Shown here: positions 35,100 through 46,671 of the stretch, one piece after another
Position numbering within the stretch: position 1 is the first letter of the stretch
Layout of the letters: every line of letters begins with the position of its first letter
DNA from: Forsythia viridissima
Lineage: Eukaryota; Streptophyta; Magnoliopsida; Lamiales; Oleaceae
Length of the DNA: 64,000 bases
Assembly (NCBI GenBank): GCA_030279155.1
Contig: CM059037.1
Span: 36,902,902 to 36,966,901 of the forward strand
Direction: 5' to 3'
Notes under the pieces: model-generated
The model's input: only the letters and a program-made list of their open reading frames with translations
Told to the model about the DNA's origin: nothing
Databases searched by the model: none
Program-made: the position numbers and the translations under genes

Positions 35100-36240
35100 T
35101 TACACACATTCAAAATAAAAAATTACAACCCAACAAAAAAACAGTATCATAATAAAATTATCTTAATAAAACAGTATCATAAAAGCTTGCTATTGTTATC
35201 AGATAATGACGGTGATAGTGAGAAGTGTTGGCCAGTTCCTGGATTGCAAAATTTTGGAAACAATTACTTCTTGAATGTTATTTTGTAGGTGGATTCAGTT
35301 TTTATGAATGATTTTCTTCTTATTTTTCTTGAATTAGATTGTTTTTGTTGGAATTTTTTTATATATATAGAAACATAGTTGTTTTGTAATCATTTTTTTG
35401 TCGAATAAAAGAAAATAACATTTGTTTCACATGCATCAACATTTTTTTTTTTAATTTCGGGATGTTATTGTCAAACATTCATGTATGTTATTTGATATTA
35501 TATCATAGAAAATAGCATCATATTAAAATGGTATCGTAGAAAACAGTATCTTAAAAAACAATATCAGAAGCACATTTGTATCAATATCATAATAACAGTA
35601 TCATAAATAACAGTATCGTATGATTAAAGATAACAAATATAACAGTATCGGAAGTACAGTATTATCAAGCACATGCTTAGATGAGTACAAATGTTATGTT
35701 TTAACAAAAATATAGTACTATCTAAATAAAAGAGTTTATTAATAAAACAATATCACAGATAAATATATTTTAATATATCAGTATTATACATGAAAATATC
35801 TTAATAAAACAGTATCACTTACACAAACTACAACCTAATAAAAAAATAATATCATAGATTGAAACAGTATCAAGCATTTTGAATGAAAATAGCATCAATA
35901 ATTTTGTGTTACTAATAAAGTATTTTGAGCAGCATCATTACTTCAATAATAAAACATAATTTTGAATGTGTGTTTGTTTAGTAAAATTTAAATTTTTTTA
36001 TTTTTTTTAGATTTGAAAAGTGTTGGTAAAATATGTGGTTGATAAAATTTGTGAATCCTATGAAATATGGTAGAAAATAAGTTTGAAAAAAAAGTGTTAA
36101 TAAACATAGCCAAACATGTTAACGAAAACAAGTTTACAATACTAAAAGAAAAACACTATATGGTATTTTTTTTTACAAAACGGTATCAAAATAAAACAAT
36201 ATCATCTTTGAATTAGCATTTTTTGCAATTGTAGTCACGT
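35100..36240. repeat. Degenerate array of AACAGTATCATAA words
   Basis: AACAGTATCA or close variants (ACAATATCA, GTATCATAA) recur more than twenty times over 1.1 kb, irregularly spaced and in the same orientation. A family A MITE interrupts it (about 35965-36115). No coding sequence. Confidence 0.6.
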
Positions 36241-36756
36241 TGGTTTTTTAGTGTTGAATTGTAATTTTAATTGAATTAAGTTTGGGTCATATGATTTAAG
36301 AACCCATCAATACATGAACAATGACTGGCCATGTATTTACTTTTTTTTTTGTTATTATTAAATAAATAGTACGTGTTGACGAGGCAATATACGTGGATTA
36401 GGCTTCTCAACTGAGCCGATTAAGAAAATAAAGTAAAACTTCCATTTTTATTATTCTGCAATTAGACGCAATTAACACGTAGAAGGATATTTCTTGATTT
36501 TAAAAGCCTTAACTCCTAATCCTAATTGTAAACTATAAAAACTAATCACAAACATTTTATTGTTTAATGTCTTTATTATTATGTATTCAAGTTTTAAAAT
36601 ATTAAATATTTAAAATAATTCGGTACTTTTGAATTTTAAATGAGCTAAATTCAAATATTTTTAGGAGAAATTTTACCATTAATCTCCCAATATATGAATG
36701 CAATTGGAGAGTCGTCCTTAAAGTAGAGATTCAAGTCAAGTGACACTTAAGGAGGA

Positions 36757-37560
36757 TGTACTCAACTTAAATTTAAATAGATTTTAAAAATCTATGTAAA
36801 TTTTGGTGTTCCCATCTCATATTTTAATAAATTCAATTGAAATGTAGGTGGCAAGATGGGCGGACCGGTCAAACCCGCATCGACCCACCCGTCTCGACCC
36901 AGAACCGCGGGCCGGCCCGTGAATCGGGCGAGCCGTTCACGGGCCGAGGAGACCCGTGAACCGGGCAGGATGTTCATAGCCCGGGCGGTTCGACCTTTAA
37001 CCACTGGTCTATTTTGATTTTTTTTTAATAAATGGCAGCGAGCCGTTTAAAGTGAAAGATGTGACAGATGCGTACTGGTTTAGTCTTTAAATATATATAA
37101 AAAAATAGAAATTGAATTAAAAAATTAACAAATGTGAATTTATCATTGTTATTTATTTTTTATTTAGTAATTTAACACATTTTTTCTTATATATATAAAC
37201 ATTTTTTTTAATTACAATAGGTAACTAAATTTTTTTAGTAATTTTCAAAAAAAATTAATTTTTTATTCATACGGGCCGAACCGGGTTGAACCGCGGCCCA
37301 CATGGGCTCGACCCGGATGGACCGGGCTCGTATTCAATTTTTGTGGGCTGGGTTGACCCAGCTCGCAACCCGATGTGGTGCGGGCTTTTTCTAATGCGGG
37401 TCGTCATCGGACTTCATCGGAAGCGGGCCGACCCGAGCCGCCTGACCCGGATTGACACATCTAAATGTATGTGTCCTCAATTCAGATTTTAATAGATTCA
37501 ATTGAAATTTAGGTGTTCTCAACTCAGATTTAAATAGATTCTTTAGAAATTTAGGTGTCC
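36757..37560. repeat. About 48-bp tandem repeat split by a hAT insertion
   Basis: Units of the type CTCAATTCAGATTTTAATAG + ATTCAATTGAAATTTAGGTG occur twice before 36845 and twice after 37463. The hAT element at 36845-37463 lies within the third word of the unit. Confidence 0.65.
36845..37463. mobile_element. hAT-type non-autonomous element, second copy
   Basis: Closely similar along its length to 26138-26799 (CAAGATGGGYCGG.C start, shared AGCCGTTTAAAGTGAAAGAT, GGATTGACAC.TCTA end). The left terminus is eroded (TAGGTGGCAAG for TAGAGGTGTCAAG), so the target duplication is not exact; AATGTA lies on both sides. Confidence 0.75.
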
Positions 37561-39037
37561 CCAATTACTAGTGAATTTTTAAAGATTTCATTAATTAGAA
37601 GATTTAAACAGACTTGTATGGATTTCGAGCTCATAAATATGAATACCAAATTTTTTAGGAATTCTATCATTATCCCTCAAAATTTCAGTCCAACTATTCT
37701 TTTGTGCATCTCTTTCTCTCGCATCTCTCCTCAATTTGTACCACAAGTTTTTGTAGTAAACTCTTATTCTTGATTTTCAATTTATATTAGCATGGAAATT
37801 TATTGAATTTTTTATTTTTTATTTTAATATTTTTTTGTACAATTATCAAACATCGTCTTTAAAATTTCATTCTTGATGCTCCATTACCATTCATTGAACC
37901 AAACAATTAGGCTGAAAAATATAAATAATCTATTAGTAAATATTAATTAGATAATTAGTCTAATACTATATATGGCAATTAGATATTAGACTGTAAAATC
38001 AATATAGCACTAAAAATTCTTTTTTGAACTTAGAAAGATTTACTCATCAACTGCAGCACATGTAAATTATTTTTTTAAGCCATAAAATAACTTTTTTATA
38101 CAATATAGTTAAATAACTAATTTTGGAAGAGAATGAATCTTAAATATCCATCATCTAATCTCGGATATGAAAAAGAAAATTTTATAAAACAAAAAAAAAA
38201 AAAGACAAGTAGAAAAAAAGTGAAAATTAAAACTTTATTTTAATTTTTTTTCAAGAAGCCTTGCTCTTTAATCAATTTTTTTTTTTAATTCAAAACTGAA
38301 GAAATTGATAATAGTAATGTGGATTTTCCCAAACAATGGATCTAATTGCGCTTCGAGCATAGAGATAACATATGTCCTATTTATTAGTTTATTCCATATG
38401 AGCTTTGCTGACACAACTGTCGGATCGATATATATCTCAATCTATCGGATCATTCACCTCATTGACTACTTCTTTATATTTCAAGAATGTTTCTCTTTCT
38501 AAAATTCTACTCAAAATATTTGTTTATGTAGGACAGTCGCTTAAACTATTTAGAATAAAAACAATTTAAAATTACTATTTTTAATGAAAAGACCATAAAT
38601 CTATGAAAATTCATAAAAATCCATAAGAATATATTGAAATTTGTAATATAGAATTTTGTTGAAATCTTATAAATTCAGTAGAATTCTATTCAAATTCATA
38701 AATATTAACAAATCTTTTAAAATATGAGTTGAAGACACCCTTCTTATATTATACATGAAATTCCCTTATTTGTTGAAGCCAATTTTTTTTATTTTTTCTG
38801 GAAATAGGTTGAATATTGGAATAATTACCAAATTAAAAGTAAAAGATTTTGATGGTCCATGCAAAACATAGAAACATATTCCTTTTAAGTAAAGACAGTA
38901 GGAAAGAAATACGTTTAAGAAACTCGTTATAATGAAAAGACGTATTAGACGAGTTGAAATATCTAAAAATGGTAACAATTCCATAAAACAATCGAAATTT
39001 TGGATTCTAAAGAAGTGTAGACCTACTAAAACAGCCT
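37561..39037. other. AT-rich intergenic stretch downstream of the RING-H2 gene
   Basis: No gene, RNA or clear transposon is visible. It includes several poly-A/T runs and presumably the 3' UTR of the minus-strand RING gene near 39.0 kb. Confidence 0.5.
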
Positions 39038-39754
39038 CTAAGACCTGTTTAACAAATATTTATTACCCCTAATGATGAATCCAGGCATGGACGTCCGACA
39101 CAATGGGCAAGTGTTACTATTGAGAAGCCAATGGATAATACACTTTGAATGATAGGCATGTAAACATGGCAATACTGATATTTCTTCTCCACAACAAGGC
39201 TTATTCAAACAAATACAACAATCTTCTTGTTCTGAATTATCATCTTTTACCTTAACTTTCTCAAGAGAATCAAGAAACCACCACCTTGTAGAAACGAATG
39301 TACTACCCTTGATCACATTCAGAAACAGCCACCGAGTATAGTTTACTCCTAACTTCTCCCCTGTAATGGCACGGTCCTTGGCAACATCAATAGCTTCATC
39401 ATCTCGTTGTACAGTGTAAACCCGAATCGACATAACCATTGGGAATTTAACATTCATTTTATTGACAAAATCTTCAACTTGACGAATCAATCCTTCCCTT
39501 ACATCATCATCATGCACCCCATGATTTCTCAAAAACCGATGAAAAAAAATTTCCGGTCCAGTAAAGTACTCCGAAGGCGACCAGAAGCTCTTGCATATTG
39601 ATTCTAGTGTTTCGTCATCACCTTCACCTGGTCTTTTTTTCAATATGTAATCTATTCTGAAGTTAATATAAACACTATCACCAGTATCGGGACGTTTTAC
39701 GCGCGGAGGAATGATGTGATTATCCTGCCGCAGTTCGTATTCGTAAGAAGACAT
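39038..39754 (-). CDS. RING-H2 zinc finger protein, probable E3 ubiquitin ligase (238 aa, intronless)
   Basis: The C-terminal RING-H2 domain (residues 179-219) fits C-x2-C-x14-C-x-H-x2-H-x2-C-x10-C-x2-C exactly: C179, C182, C197, H199, H202, C205, C216, C219, with the E2-contacting Trp at 209. It is preceded by about 175 residues with no domain I know, including DDETLESICKSFW and REGLIRQVEDFVNKM, and no transmembrane helix, so it is probably soluble. Such proteins usually transfer ubiquitin from an E2 to a substrate; no substrate can be inferred. The first true ATG is at 39754 (ACAAACCATGTC context); the frame is open to a TTG at 39775, which I do not use. A TATA box lies about 60 bases upstream. 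The RING is partly duplicated as a dead copy at 33284-33451. Confidence 0.85.
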   Translation of the reverse strand: MSSYEYELRQDNHIIPPRVKRPDTGDSVYINFRIDYILKKRPGEGDDETLESICKSFWSPSEYFTGPEIFFHRFLRNHGVHDDDVREGLIRQVEDFVNKMNVKFPMVMSIRVYTVQRDDEAIDVAKDRAITGEKLGVNYTRWLFLNVIKGSTFVSTRWWFLDSLEKVKVKDDNSEQEDCCICLNKPCCGEEISVLPCLHAYHSKCIIHWLLNSNTCPLCRTSMPGFIIRGNKYLLNRS

Positions 39755-39814
39755 GGTTTGTTCAAAGATTACCAAAAACGAAAATAAAAGTTACAAATCA
39801 GAGAGATATCGAGG

Positions 39815-39825
39815 GTATATATATA
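39815..39825 (-). promoter_or_regulatory. TATA box of the RING-H2 gene
   Basis: CTATATATATA on the minus strand, about 60 bases upstream of the ATG at 39754. It would place the transcription start near 39785-39790 with a leader of about 35 bases. Confidence 0.6.
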
Positions 39826-40204
39826 GGGAAGGAAGATTAGTTCGTGTAACAGCAGGAGAAGGAAATTCCGTTTTATAAAAGGATAAGGAAATTTCAGGAT
39901 TTTAAAAGCCTCCTAATCCATTGGGCTAAAGTCTGTTTTGCCCTGAAAGAACATTGGGCTCGGAATAGGAGCAATTGCAGTTTATAATTTCGGGCTTTGG
40001 CCTGAGTCTTAGGTTACGTTTGGAATTGATTTTGGAGTCCAATTTTTTATTGTCAAACAATCAGAATTTGTTTTAGGCGCTTGGTAAATTTTTAAAAAGT
40101 GATTCTAAAAGAATTTGTAGTATCTAGCAGCAGATTTTGAGAAACAGCAAAATGATAACTTTTCAGATTCTACTTTTAATTTTTCTATCTATCTATTATT
40201 AAAA

Positions 40205-40422
40205 TGTTATGAAATTGGAGGAAGAAGACAGAGAGAATATAAGAGATACGAAAGAAATTGTGTATTTTCATTATGACTATGGACCTATATTTATAGGATT
40301 CCAAAGTAGGTTACAAAGAGATTTGGATACAATTAAACAAGGCTTATCTAAATATACTGATAAGACTAAGTATCCTGATAAGTCTAAATAGTCATCAATA
40401 ATTATCTCATAATTTTACAACA
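40205..40422 (-). repeat. 3' LTR of copia element 1
   Basis: 218 bases; on the minus strand it begins TGTTGTAAAATTATGAG and ends TTTCATAACA. Identical by eye to the 5' LTR at 46696-46913. Confidence 0.92.
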
Positions 40423-40434
40423 CTCCCCCTTTGA
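40423..40434 (-). promoter_or_regulatory. Polypurine tract of copia element 1
   Basis: The minus strand reads CAAAGGGGGAG directly before the 3' LTR, the usual plus-strand primer for LTR elements. Confidence 0.75.
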
Positions 40435-40646
40435 TGACTATTTCTACAAAAACTGTCTCGCTAAAAACTTTGTTTGATAAAAACCCAATGGGATAAAATA
40501 TCAAACGAAAAGAAAAAAAGAGTACAATAATTGTTAAAGTTTTGGAGTATTAAGAAAATGCTGCCTCATTAAAACCTTGTCAGGAAAACCCAGTGGGACA
40601 AAACCTGGACTAAGGAAAAAGAGTACAGCTACTCCTCTAATATTAA

Positions 40647-43600
40647 TCATTGAAGATCTTTGAGTCGACGCATCCCAATCTCGTGCACCAATTTCTTGAA
40701 TGTGGATGTCGGCAATGCTTTTGTGAATAAGTCAGCCAAATTGTCACTTGAGCGAATTTGTTGAACATCGATGTCACCATTCTTCTGAAGCTCGTGTGTA
40801 TAGAAGAATTTTGGAGAAATATGCTTTGTCCTGTCCCCTTTGATGTAGCCTCCTTTGAGTTGTGCAATACAAGCTGCATTGTCTTCATACAATATTGTTG
40901 GACTATCCTTTGTTGAAGGTAATCCGCATGATGCTTGGATATGATGTGTCATGTTTCTCAACCATGCACATTCTCGACTTGCTTCGTGCATTGCAATAAT
41001 TTCAGAATGATTTGAAGATGTTGCTGTCAATGTTTGCTTCACAGATCTCCAGGATATAGCTGTTCCTCCACATGTAAACACATATCCTGTTTGTGATTTA
41101 GCTTTATGTGGATCAGAGAGATAACCCGCATCTGCATATCCCACTAAAGATGATCCTAATTTTCGTGAATAAAATAATCCCACGTCAACAGTACCTTTTA
41201 GGTAACGAAGAATGTGTTTAACACCATTCCAATGTCTTTGAGTGGGTGCAGAGCTATATCTTGCAAGGAGATTTACAGAAAAAGCTATGTCTGGTCGAGT
41301 ACAATTTGCAAGATACATTAATGCACCAATTGCACTTAAGTATGGTACTTCAGGTCCAAGAGTTATTTCCCCATCTTCAAGTGGGCGAAATGGATCTTTT
41401 TTCACTTCAAGTGATCGAACGACCATAGGCGATGTCAATGGATGTGCTTTATCCATATAAAACCGTTTTAAGACTTTTCCTGTATAAGAAGATTGATGAA
41501 CAAATAATCCTTCTGGGAAATGTTCAATTTGTAATCCAAGACAGAATTTGGTTTTTCCCAAATCTTTCATCTCAAATTCATTTTTTAAATAATCTGCAGT
41601 TTTGTTGAGCTCTTCAGGAGTTCCTATAAGGTTTAAATCATCAACATAAACTGCCACAATTGCAAATCCAATATTTGTTTTCTTTATGAAAACACAAGGA
41701 CATACATCATCGTTTTTATAACCTTCTTTCAACAAATATTCGCTAAGACGATTATACCACATTCGTCCAGATTGTTTTAATCCATACAATGATCTTTGCA
41801 ATTTAATTGAGAACATTGTTCTGGGGAATGAATCATTTGCTTCTGGCACTTTAAATCCTTCAGGGATTTTCATGTGTATGTCACTATCAAGTGAACCATA
41901 CAGATATGCAGTTACTACATCCATGAGGCGCATATCGAGCCTTTGTGACACAGTCAAACTTATTAAAAATCTAAATGTGATGGTGTCCATTACGGGAGAA
42001 TATGTTTCCTCATAATCAATCCCAGGTCTTTGTGAGAAGCCTTGGGCTACGAGTCAGGCTTTGTATCTTGTAATTTCATTGTTTTCATTCATTTTTCTTA
42101 CAAAGACCCATTTGTATCCTACAGGGATTATATTTTTAGGGGTTCGAACTACAGGTCCAAACACTTTTCGTTTTTCTAAGGAATTCAACTCCGCCTGTAT
42201 GGCTTCTTTCCATTTTGGCCAATCATTTCTATTTTGACAATCTTTAATAGATTGTGGTTCAGGATCCTCATTTTGTATGATATCTAGTGCCACATTAAAG
42301 GCGAAGATATTGTCCACGACAATATTATTTCGTTCCCATAATTTATGAGATAATAAATAATTTATTGAAATCTCATTGTTTTCGGACACTCGTGGTTCTT
42401 CAAGAATCACATTATCAGTGTTTGATTGATCAATCGTTTCTACCATATTTTCATTAAAAGTTTTTAGTTGGGTTTTCTCTTGTACCTTTTTCTTTCGAGG
42501 TACAGAGTCTTTAGCACCAACTGGTCGACCACGCTTCTGGCGTATTTGAGATTCATTTGCTATGGCAGATTGTCCTACAGGGACATCAATTTTTGCAGGA
42601 GTATTTTCTGCTGGAATATATGACTTTGTCACTTTTCTTGTATCAACGAATACATCAGGTAATTGGTTTGCAACTATTTGCAAGTGAATAATTTTCTTAA
42701 CTTCTTGCTCACATTGATTACTGCGGGGATCAAAATGAGATAGAGTGTTTTCATTCCAAAAAATTTTATCTTGTTTTTCAGGATGCAGTTTTTCCCCTCC
42801 CAAAGTTGGGAAATTCATTTCATCAAAATGACAATCTGCAAAACGTGCAGTAAATAAATCACCCGTTAAAGGTTCAAGATACCTAATAATGGATGGTGAG
42901 TCAAACCCAACATAAATTCCAAGTCTTCGTTGGGGACCCATCTTTGTACGTTGTGGGGGTGAAATTGGGACTTGGACAGCACAACCAAAAACTCGTAGAT
43001 GAGAAATATTGGGTTCGTGACCAAATGCAAGTTGCAAAGGTGAGTATTCATGATAAGCAGTTGGTCTTATACGAACTAATAATGCAGCATGTAATATAGC
43101 ATGACCCCAAACATATGTTGGGAGTTTTGTTTTCATAAGTAAAGGCCTAGCAATCAATTGAAGACGTTTGATAAACGACTCTGCTAAACCATTTTGTGTA
43201 TGGACATGAGCAACTGAATGTTCAACGACAATCCCGATTGACATACAATAATCATTGAATGTTTGTGATCTAAATTCACCGGCATTATCAAGACGGATTG
43301 TCTTGATTGAGTAATCGGGGAATTGAGCTCGTAGTTTTATAATTTGAGCAAGTAGTCTAGCAAAAGCTACATTTCTAGTAGAAAGTAAGCAGACATGTGA
43401 CCATCTAGTAGAAGAATCAATTAATACCATAAAATAACGAAATGGTCCACATGGTGGGTGTATCGGCCCACATATATCTCCATGAATTCTTTCTAAGAAA
43501 GCTGGAGATTCAACACGAACCTTCGTAATAGAAGGTCTAATGACTAACTTGCCTTGTGAACAAGCAGCACATGGATAATCATTAGGTAAAAGAATCTTCT

Positions 43601-44129
43601 GGTTCTTTAGAGGATGTCCATGTGAGTTATTAATTATTCGGCGCATCATTATTGCTCCTGGGTGTCCAAGTCGATCATGCCAAAGCATAAAACTTTTTTG
43701 TTCAACGAACTTCGAGTTCGTGACATTGTTTGATTCAAATGTTTTTATGAATGTATAATACATGCCAGATGGGAGTGCCATGAGTTTTTCTTTTATCTGC
43801 TTCTGGCCAGATACAAAAGAAATTATGCAAATATATTCACAATTATTTTCTTGCATCGTCTCAATGTGGTATCCATTGCTGCGGATATCTTTAAAACTAA
43901 GCAAATTTCTTCTGGACTTGCTAGAATAAAGTGCATCATTTATATGCAATTTCGTATTATTTGGTAAGATAATAATAGCTCTTCCGGAGCCTTCAACGAT
44001 ATTTGATGTACCAGATATCGTATTAACATTATTTTCTGCTAATGTTAAGTCCAAAAAATATTTTTTATCTTGAAGAATTGTATGAGTAGTTGCACTATCA
44101 GCTAAACAGATATCTTGGCAATTCATCAT
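40647..44129 (-). pseudogene. Copia pol polyprotein (protease-integrase-RT-RNase H) with one in-frame TGA
   Basis: Codes for the polyprotein that copies and integrates the element. It is open from ATG 44129 to 42057 and again from 42053 to 40647 in the same frame; the only break is TGA at 42056-42054 inside RYKA-stop-LVAQGFSQ. The related element at 57 kb has CGA (Arg) there, so this is a C-to-T change at a CpG. Domains: protease LADSATTHTIL; GAG_pre-integrase zinc site in MLWHDRLGHPG..CAACSQGK; integrase core with the Asp-Asp-Glu set in DICGP, RLDNAGEF and GLAESFIKR; RT with YVDDLNLIG; RNase H and tail YEDNAACIAQLK, FTKALPTSTF. About 1160 codons in total, normal for copia pol. Without readthrough, RT and RNase H would not be made. 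Confidence 0.92.
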
Positions 44130-44307
44130 GAATCTATAAACATGATCAAATAGATAATTTTAAGAGTTTAAAACTAAAAAAATTAAACATAAAGAAACAT
44201 TCAATAAACTAAGAACTAGTTTAACAATGCAAAGTTTCAAACTTTAAAGGAACCTATTTCAAACTAAAATTTTGAATCAAAGTAAATACTACTATATCGA
44301 AAGTAAA

Positions 44308-45339
44308 CTAGTCTATTTTTTCTATCACACCTCCCCCGATCAAATGATTGATATTTCCACTTTGATCAGCAAAAAAATCAGAGACATCTAGATGAGTCAC
44401 ATCAATTGGATCATCACAGTCAGCAAAATTTGTCTCAACTTTTTCTTTTCCCTTGATTGATCTTTGGTAGAGATCCACAAGATGTTTTGCCGTACGACAG
44501 GTACGTGACCAATGTCCTTTCATTCCACATCTAAAGCAATTTTCTTCGTGCTCCTTTTTGGACGAGTTATTTTCATTTATTTTTTGCTTTTTAAAGCTGT
44601 CACCTTGTGGTTGATAATGTCTATTTTTTCATCCAAATCCGCGTCCTCGTCCTCGCCCACGTCCATTTTCGTGTCCGCGTTTGCGTCCACGTCCGCGTCC
44701 ATGGCTTGATATTACATTTGCTTCAGGCAATGCAGTACCATTTGCTTCAGGCAATGCTGTGGAACCAGTTGGACGTAGCCCATGATTTTTCATCAACAGT
44801 TCATTATTTTGTTCAGCAACTAGCAGGCAGGATATGAGTTTTGAGTATTTTTTAAAACCACGCTCACGATATTGCTGTTGAAGGATCACATTGGACGCAT
44901 GGAAAGTAGAGAAAGTCTTTTCCAACATATCTTCATCAGAGATTTTTTCTCCACACAGAGTTAGTTTTGAAGTTATTCTGAATAGTTCAGAATTGTACTC
45001 ACTAACTGTTTTAAAGTCCTGCAGGCGTAGGTGCATCCATTCATACCGGACTTTGGGGAGGACTATAGTCCTCTGATGGTCAAACTTTTCAGTCAAGTTT
45101 TTCCAAAGTATTTTTGGATCTTTTACAGTAAGATACTCAATTTTCAATCCATCGTGGAGATGGTGACAAAGGAAAATGAGTGCTTTTGCGCGATCCTGCA
45201 AGGATGCTACGTTTCCTTCTTTTATTGTCTCTCCAAGACCCTTTGAGATAAGATGAATCTCAGTATCGAGGATCCATGACAAATAGTTTTTACCAGATAG
45301 ATCAAGTGCAACAAACTCAAGTTTTGTGATATTCGCCAT
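44308..45339 (-). pseudogene. Copia gag with one in-frame TGA
   Basis: The gag frame starts at ATG 45339 (MANITKLEFVALDLSGKNYL) and contains the UBN2-type gag region (WKNLTEKFDHQRTIVLPKVR, MHLRLQDFKTVSEYNSELFR), an Arg/Gly-rich tract (GRGRGRKRGHENGRGRGRG), and the zinc knuckle CFRCGMKGHWSRTC (C-x2-C-x4-H-x4-C) near 44535-44500. A single TGA at 44631-44629 interrupts it before the knuckle; as in pol, CGA to TGA at a CpG is the simplest origin, though the second copy lacks gag and cannot confirm it. The frame ends in TAG at 44308, in a different frame from pol and 178 bases before it. Confidence 0.88.
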
Positions 45340-45529
45340 TTGAGTAACTACACAATGAACAAGAAAATATAATTAATTTTCTATTAGACATTGTATAATC
45401 ATATAATTCACACTAATCAATGTCAACATAACATGATTTATATACTTTTCTTCAGGAATAAGCATTAGTTGATTAATTACTCATTTATATCACAATTTAA
45501 TTATGTGATATGATATATTTTTCAAGACA

Positions 45530-46020
45530 TGTGCTTCTTCTAGAACACAATAAAATATTATTTCGAATACTGCTCAATATTCTGCTGGAATATAAAAATT
45601 ATAACGTCATATTTTTGTAAAAAATTATAATGTCGTAAAAATTAATATTCTTCTGGAATATTTAAATTGTAACGTTATGCTCTTAAGGAGCAGTTAATAT
45701 TTTCTCAGAATATTATAACGTTGTGCTTCTTCAGGGGCAACAACAAATCATTATTCTGAAGTAAAAGTTTGCTCTTCAGGAGCAATATTATAATATTCTT
45801 ATAGAATATTATATATTATAAAATTAGGCTCTTCGGGAGCCATTAATATTCTACTGAAATATTAATGTGAATTTTGAAGTGACAATAAAATATTCTTTTT
45901 AGAATATTTATATGTTAGGTTCTGTCATAATATTAACGTTGTGTTTCTTCAGGAACAACAACATATCATTATAAATATATGCTCTTCAGGAGCAATAATA
46001 TGATATTTATCAATTTAAAA
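45530..46020 (-). other. Alternating stem-loop array in the leader of copia element 1
   Basis: Two kinds of short palindrome alternate. Type 1 is AATATTC-N5-GAATATT (variants near 45570, 45645, 45706, 45795, 45848, 45892). Type 2 is GCTC-N5-GAGC (45679-45691, 45771-45783, 45827-45841 with a longer GGCTC stem, 45981-45993). They are linked by AACGTTRTG words. The array lies between the primer-binding site and gag and is shared with element 2. Confidence 0.7.
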
Positions 46021-46309
46021 TTTATACATGAATATCAAAAAAAAAAATTATTCAAGTTAAAGACAGAAAGAGTAATCACAACAATAATAAATTAATGCAG
46101 TTATGATATTATTTTAGGGTAAAGAGAATTTACAAATCTGACTTTAATACAATTATATGTTCAACATAAATTTATTGATTAACAAATCTGAATGCATTTT
46201 AATTATTTTAATGCAGTAATATCGCAATAAAATACACTAATATATGAATTTTCATGTATAATATAAAAAATCACGTATAATAATAAACACAGTAATCATA
46301 ATGCTTAAT

Positions 46310-46375
46310 GTTCATATGTATGTGTATATGTATATATATATATACATATATATATATATACACATATATACACCT
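46310..46375. repeat. (TA)n-rich microsatellite within the copia leader
   Basis: Runs of TATATATA with TGTATG and CACATA interruptions, close to a palindrome. Confidence 0.85.
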
Positions 46376-46518
46376 TATATTCTCATGGGAAAACGTGATA
46401 TTTCATGCACACTTTTTCAACATGGAATTGGAGGATGTGAATTTGCATCATGGATTTGGATGATATAAATTTAAAGAATAGATTTACCCTTGATGCGTGC
46501 ATACCTGCTACTTTGGTA

Positions 46519-46606
46519 AAATGGAATTTAGGTTACTGAATGTCTGAAATCACGTCTTTACCAAATGGAATTTAGGTTACTGAATGTCTGAAATCACATC
46601 TTTGCC
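46519..46606. repeat. Two-copy 44-bp tandem repeat in the copia leader
   Basis: AAATGGAATTTAGGTTACTG and the following 24 bases begin at 46519 and again at 46563, differing at two positions. Confidence 0.8.
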
Positions 46607-46671
46607 GTAATGTTTTGTTTCATCTCACTTTTCTTTTTGAATAGAAAATAATATCTATTTGCTAATTTATT

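Noticed and set aside
39755..39775. Upstream extension of the RING-H2 protein by seven residues
   Set aside because: It begins with TTG, not ATG; the first ATG is at 39754 in a good context.
40209..40391. 60-codon ORF, identical to the one at 46700-46882
   Set aside because: Lies entirely within the LTRs of copia element 1 on the antisense strand; no coding role.
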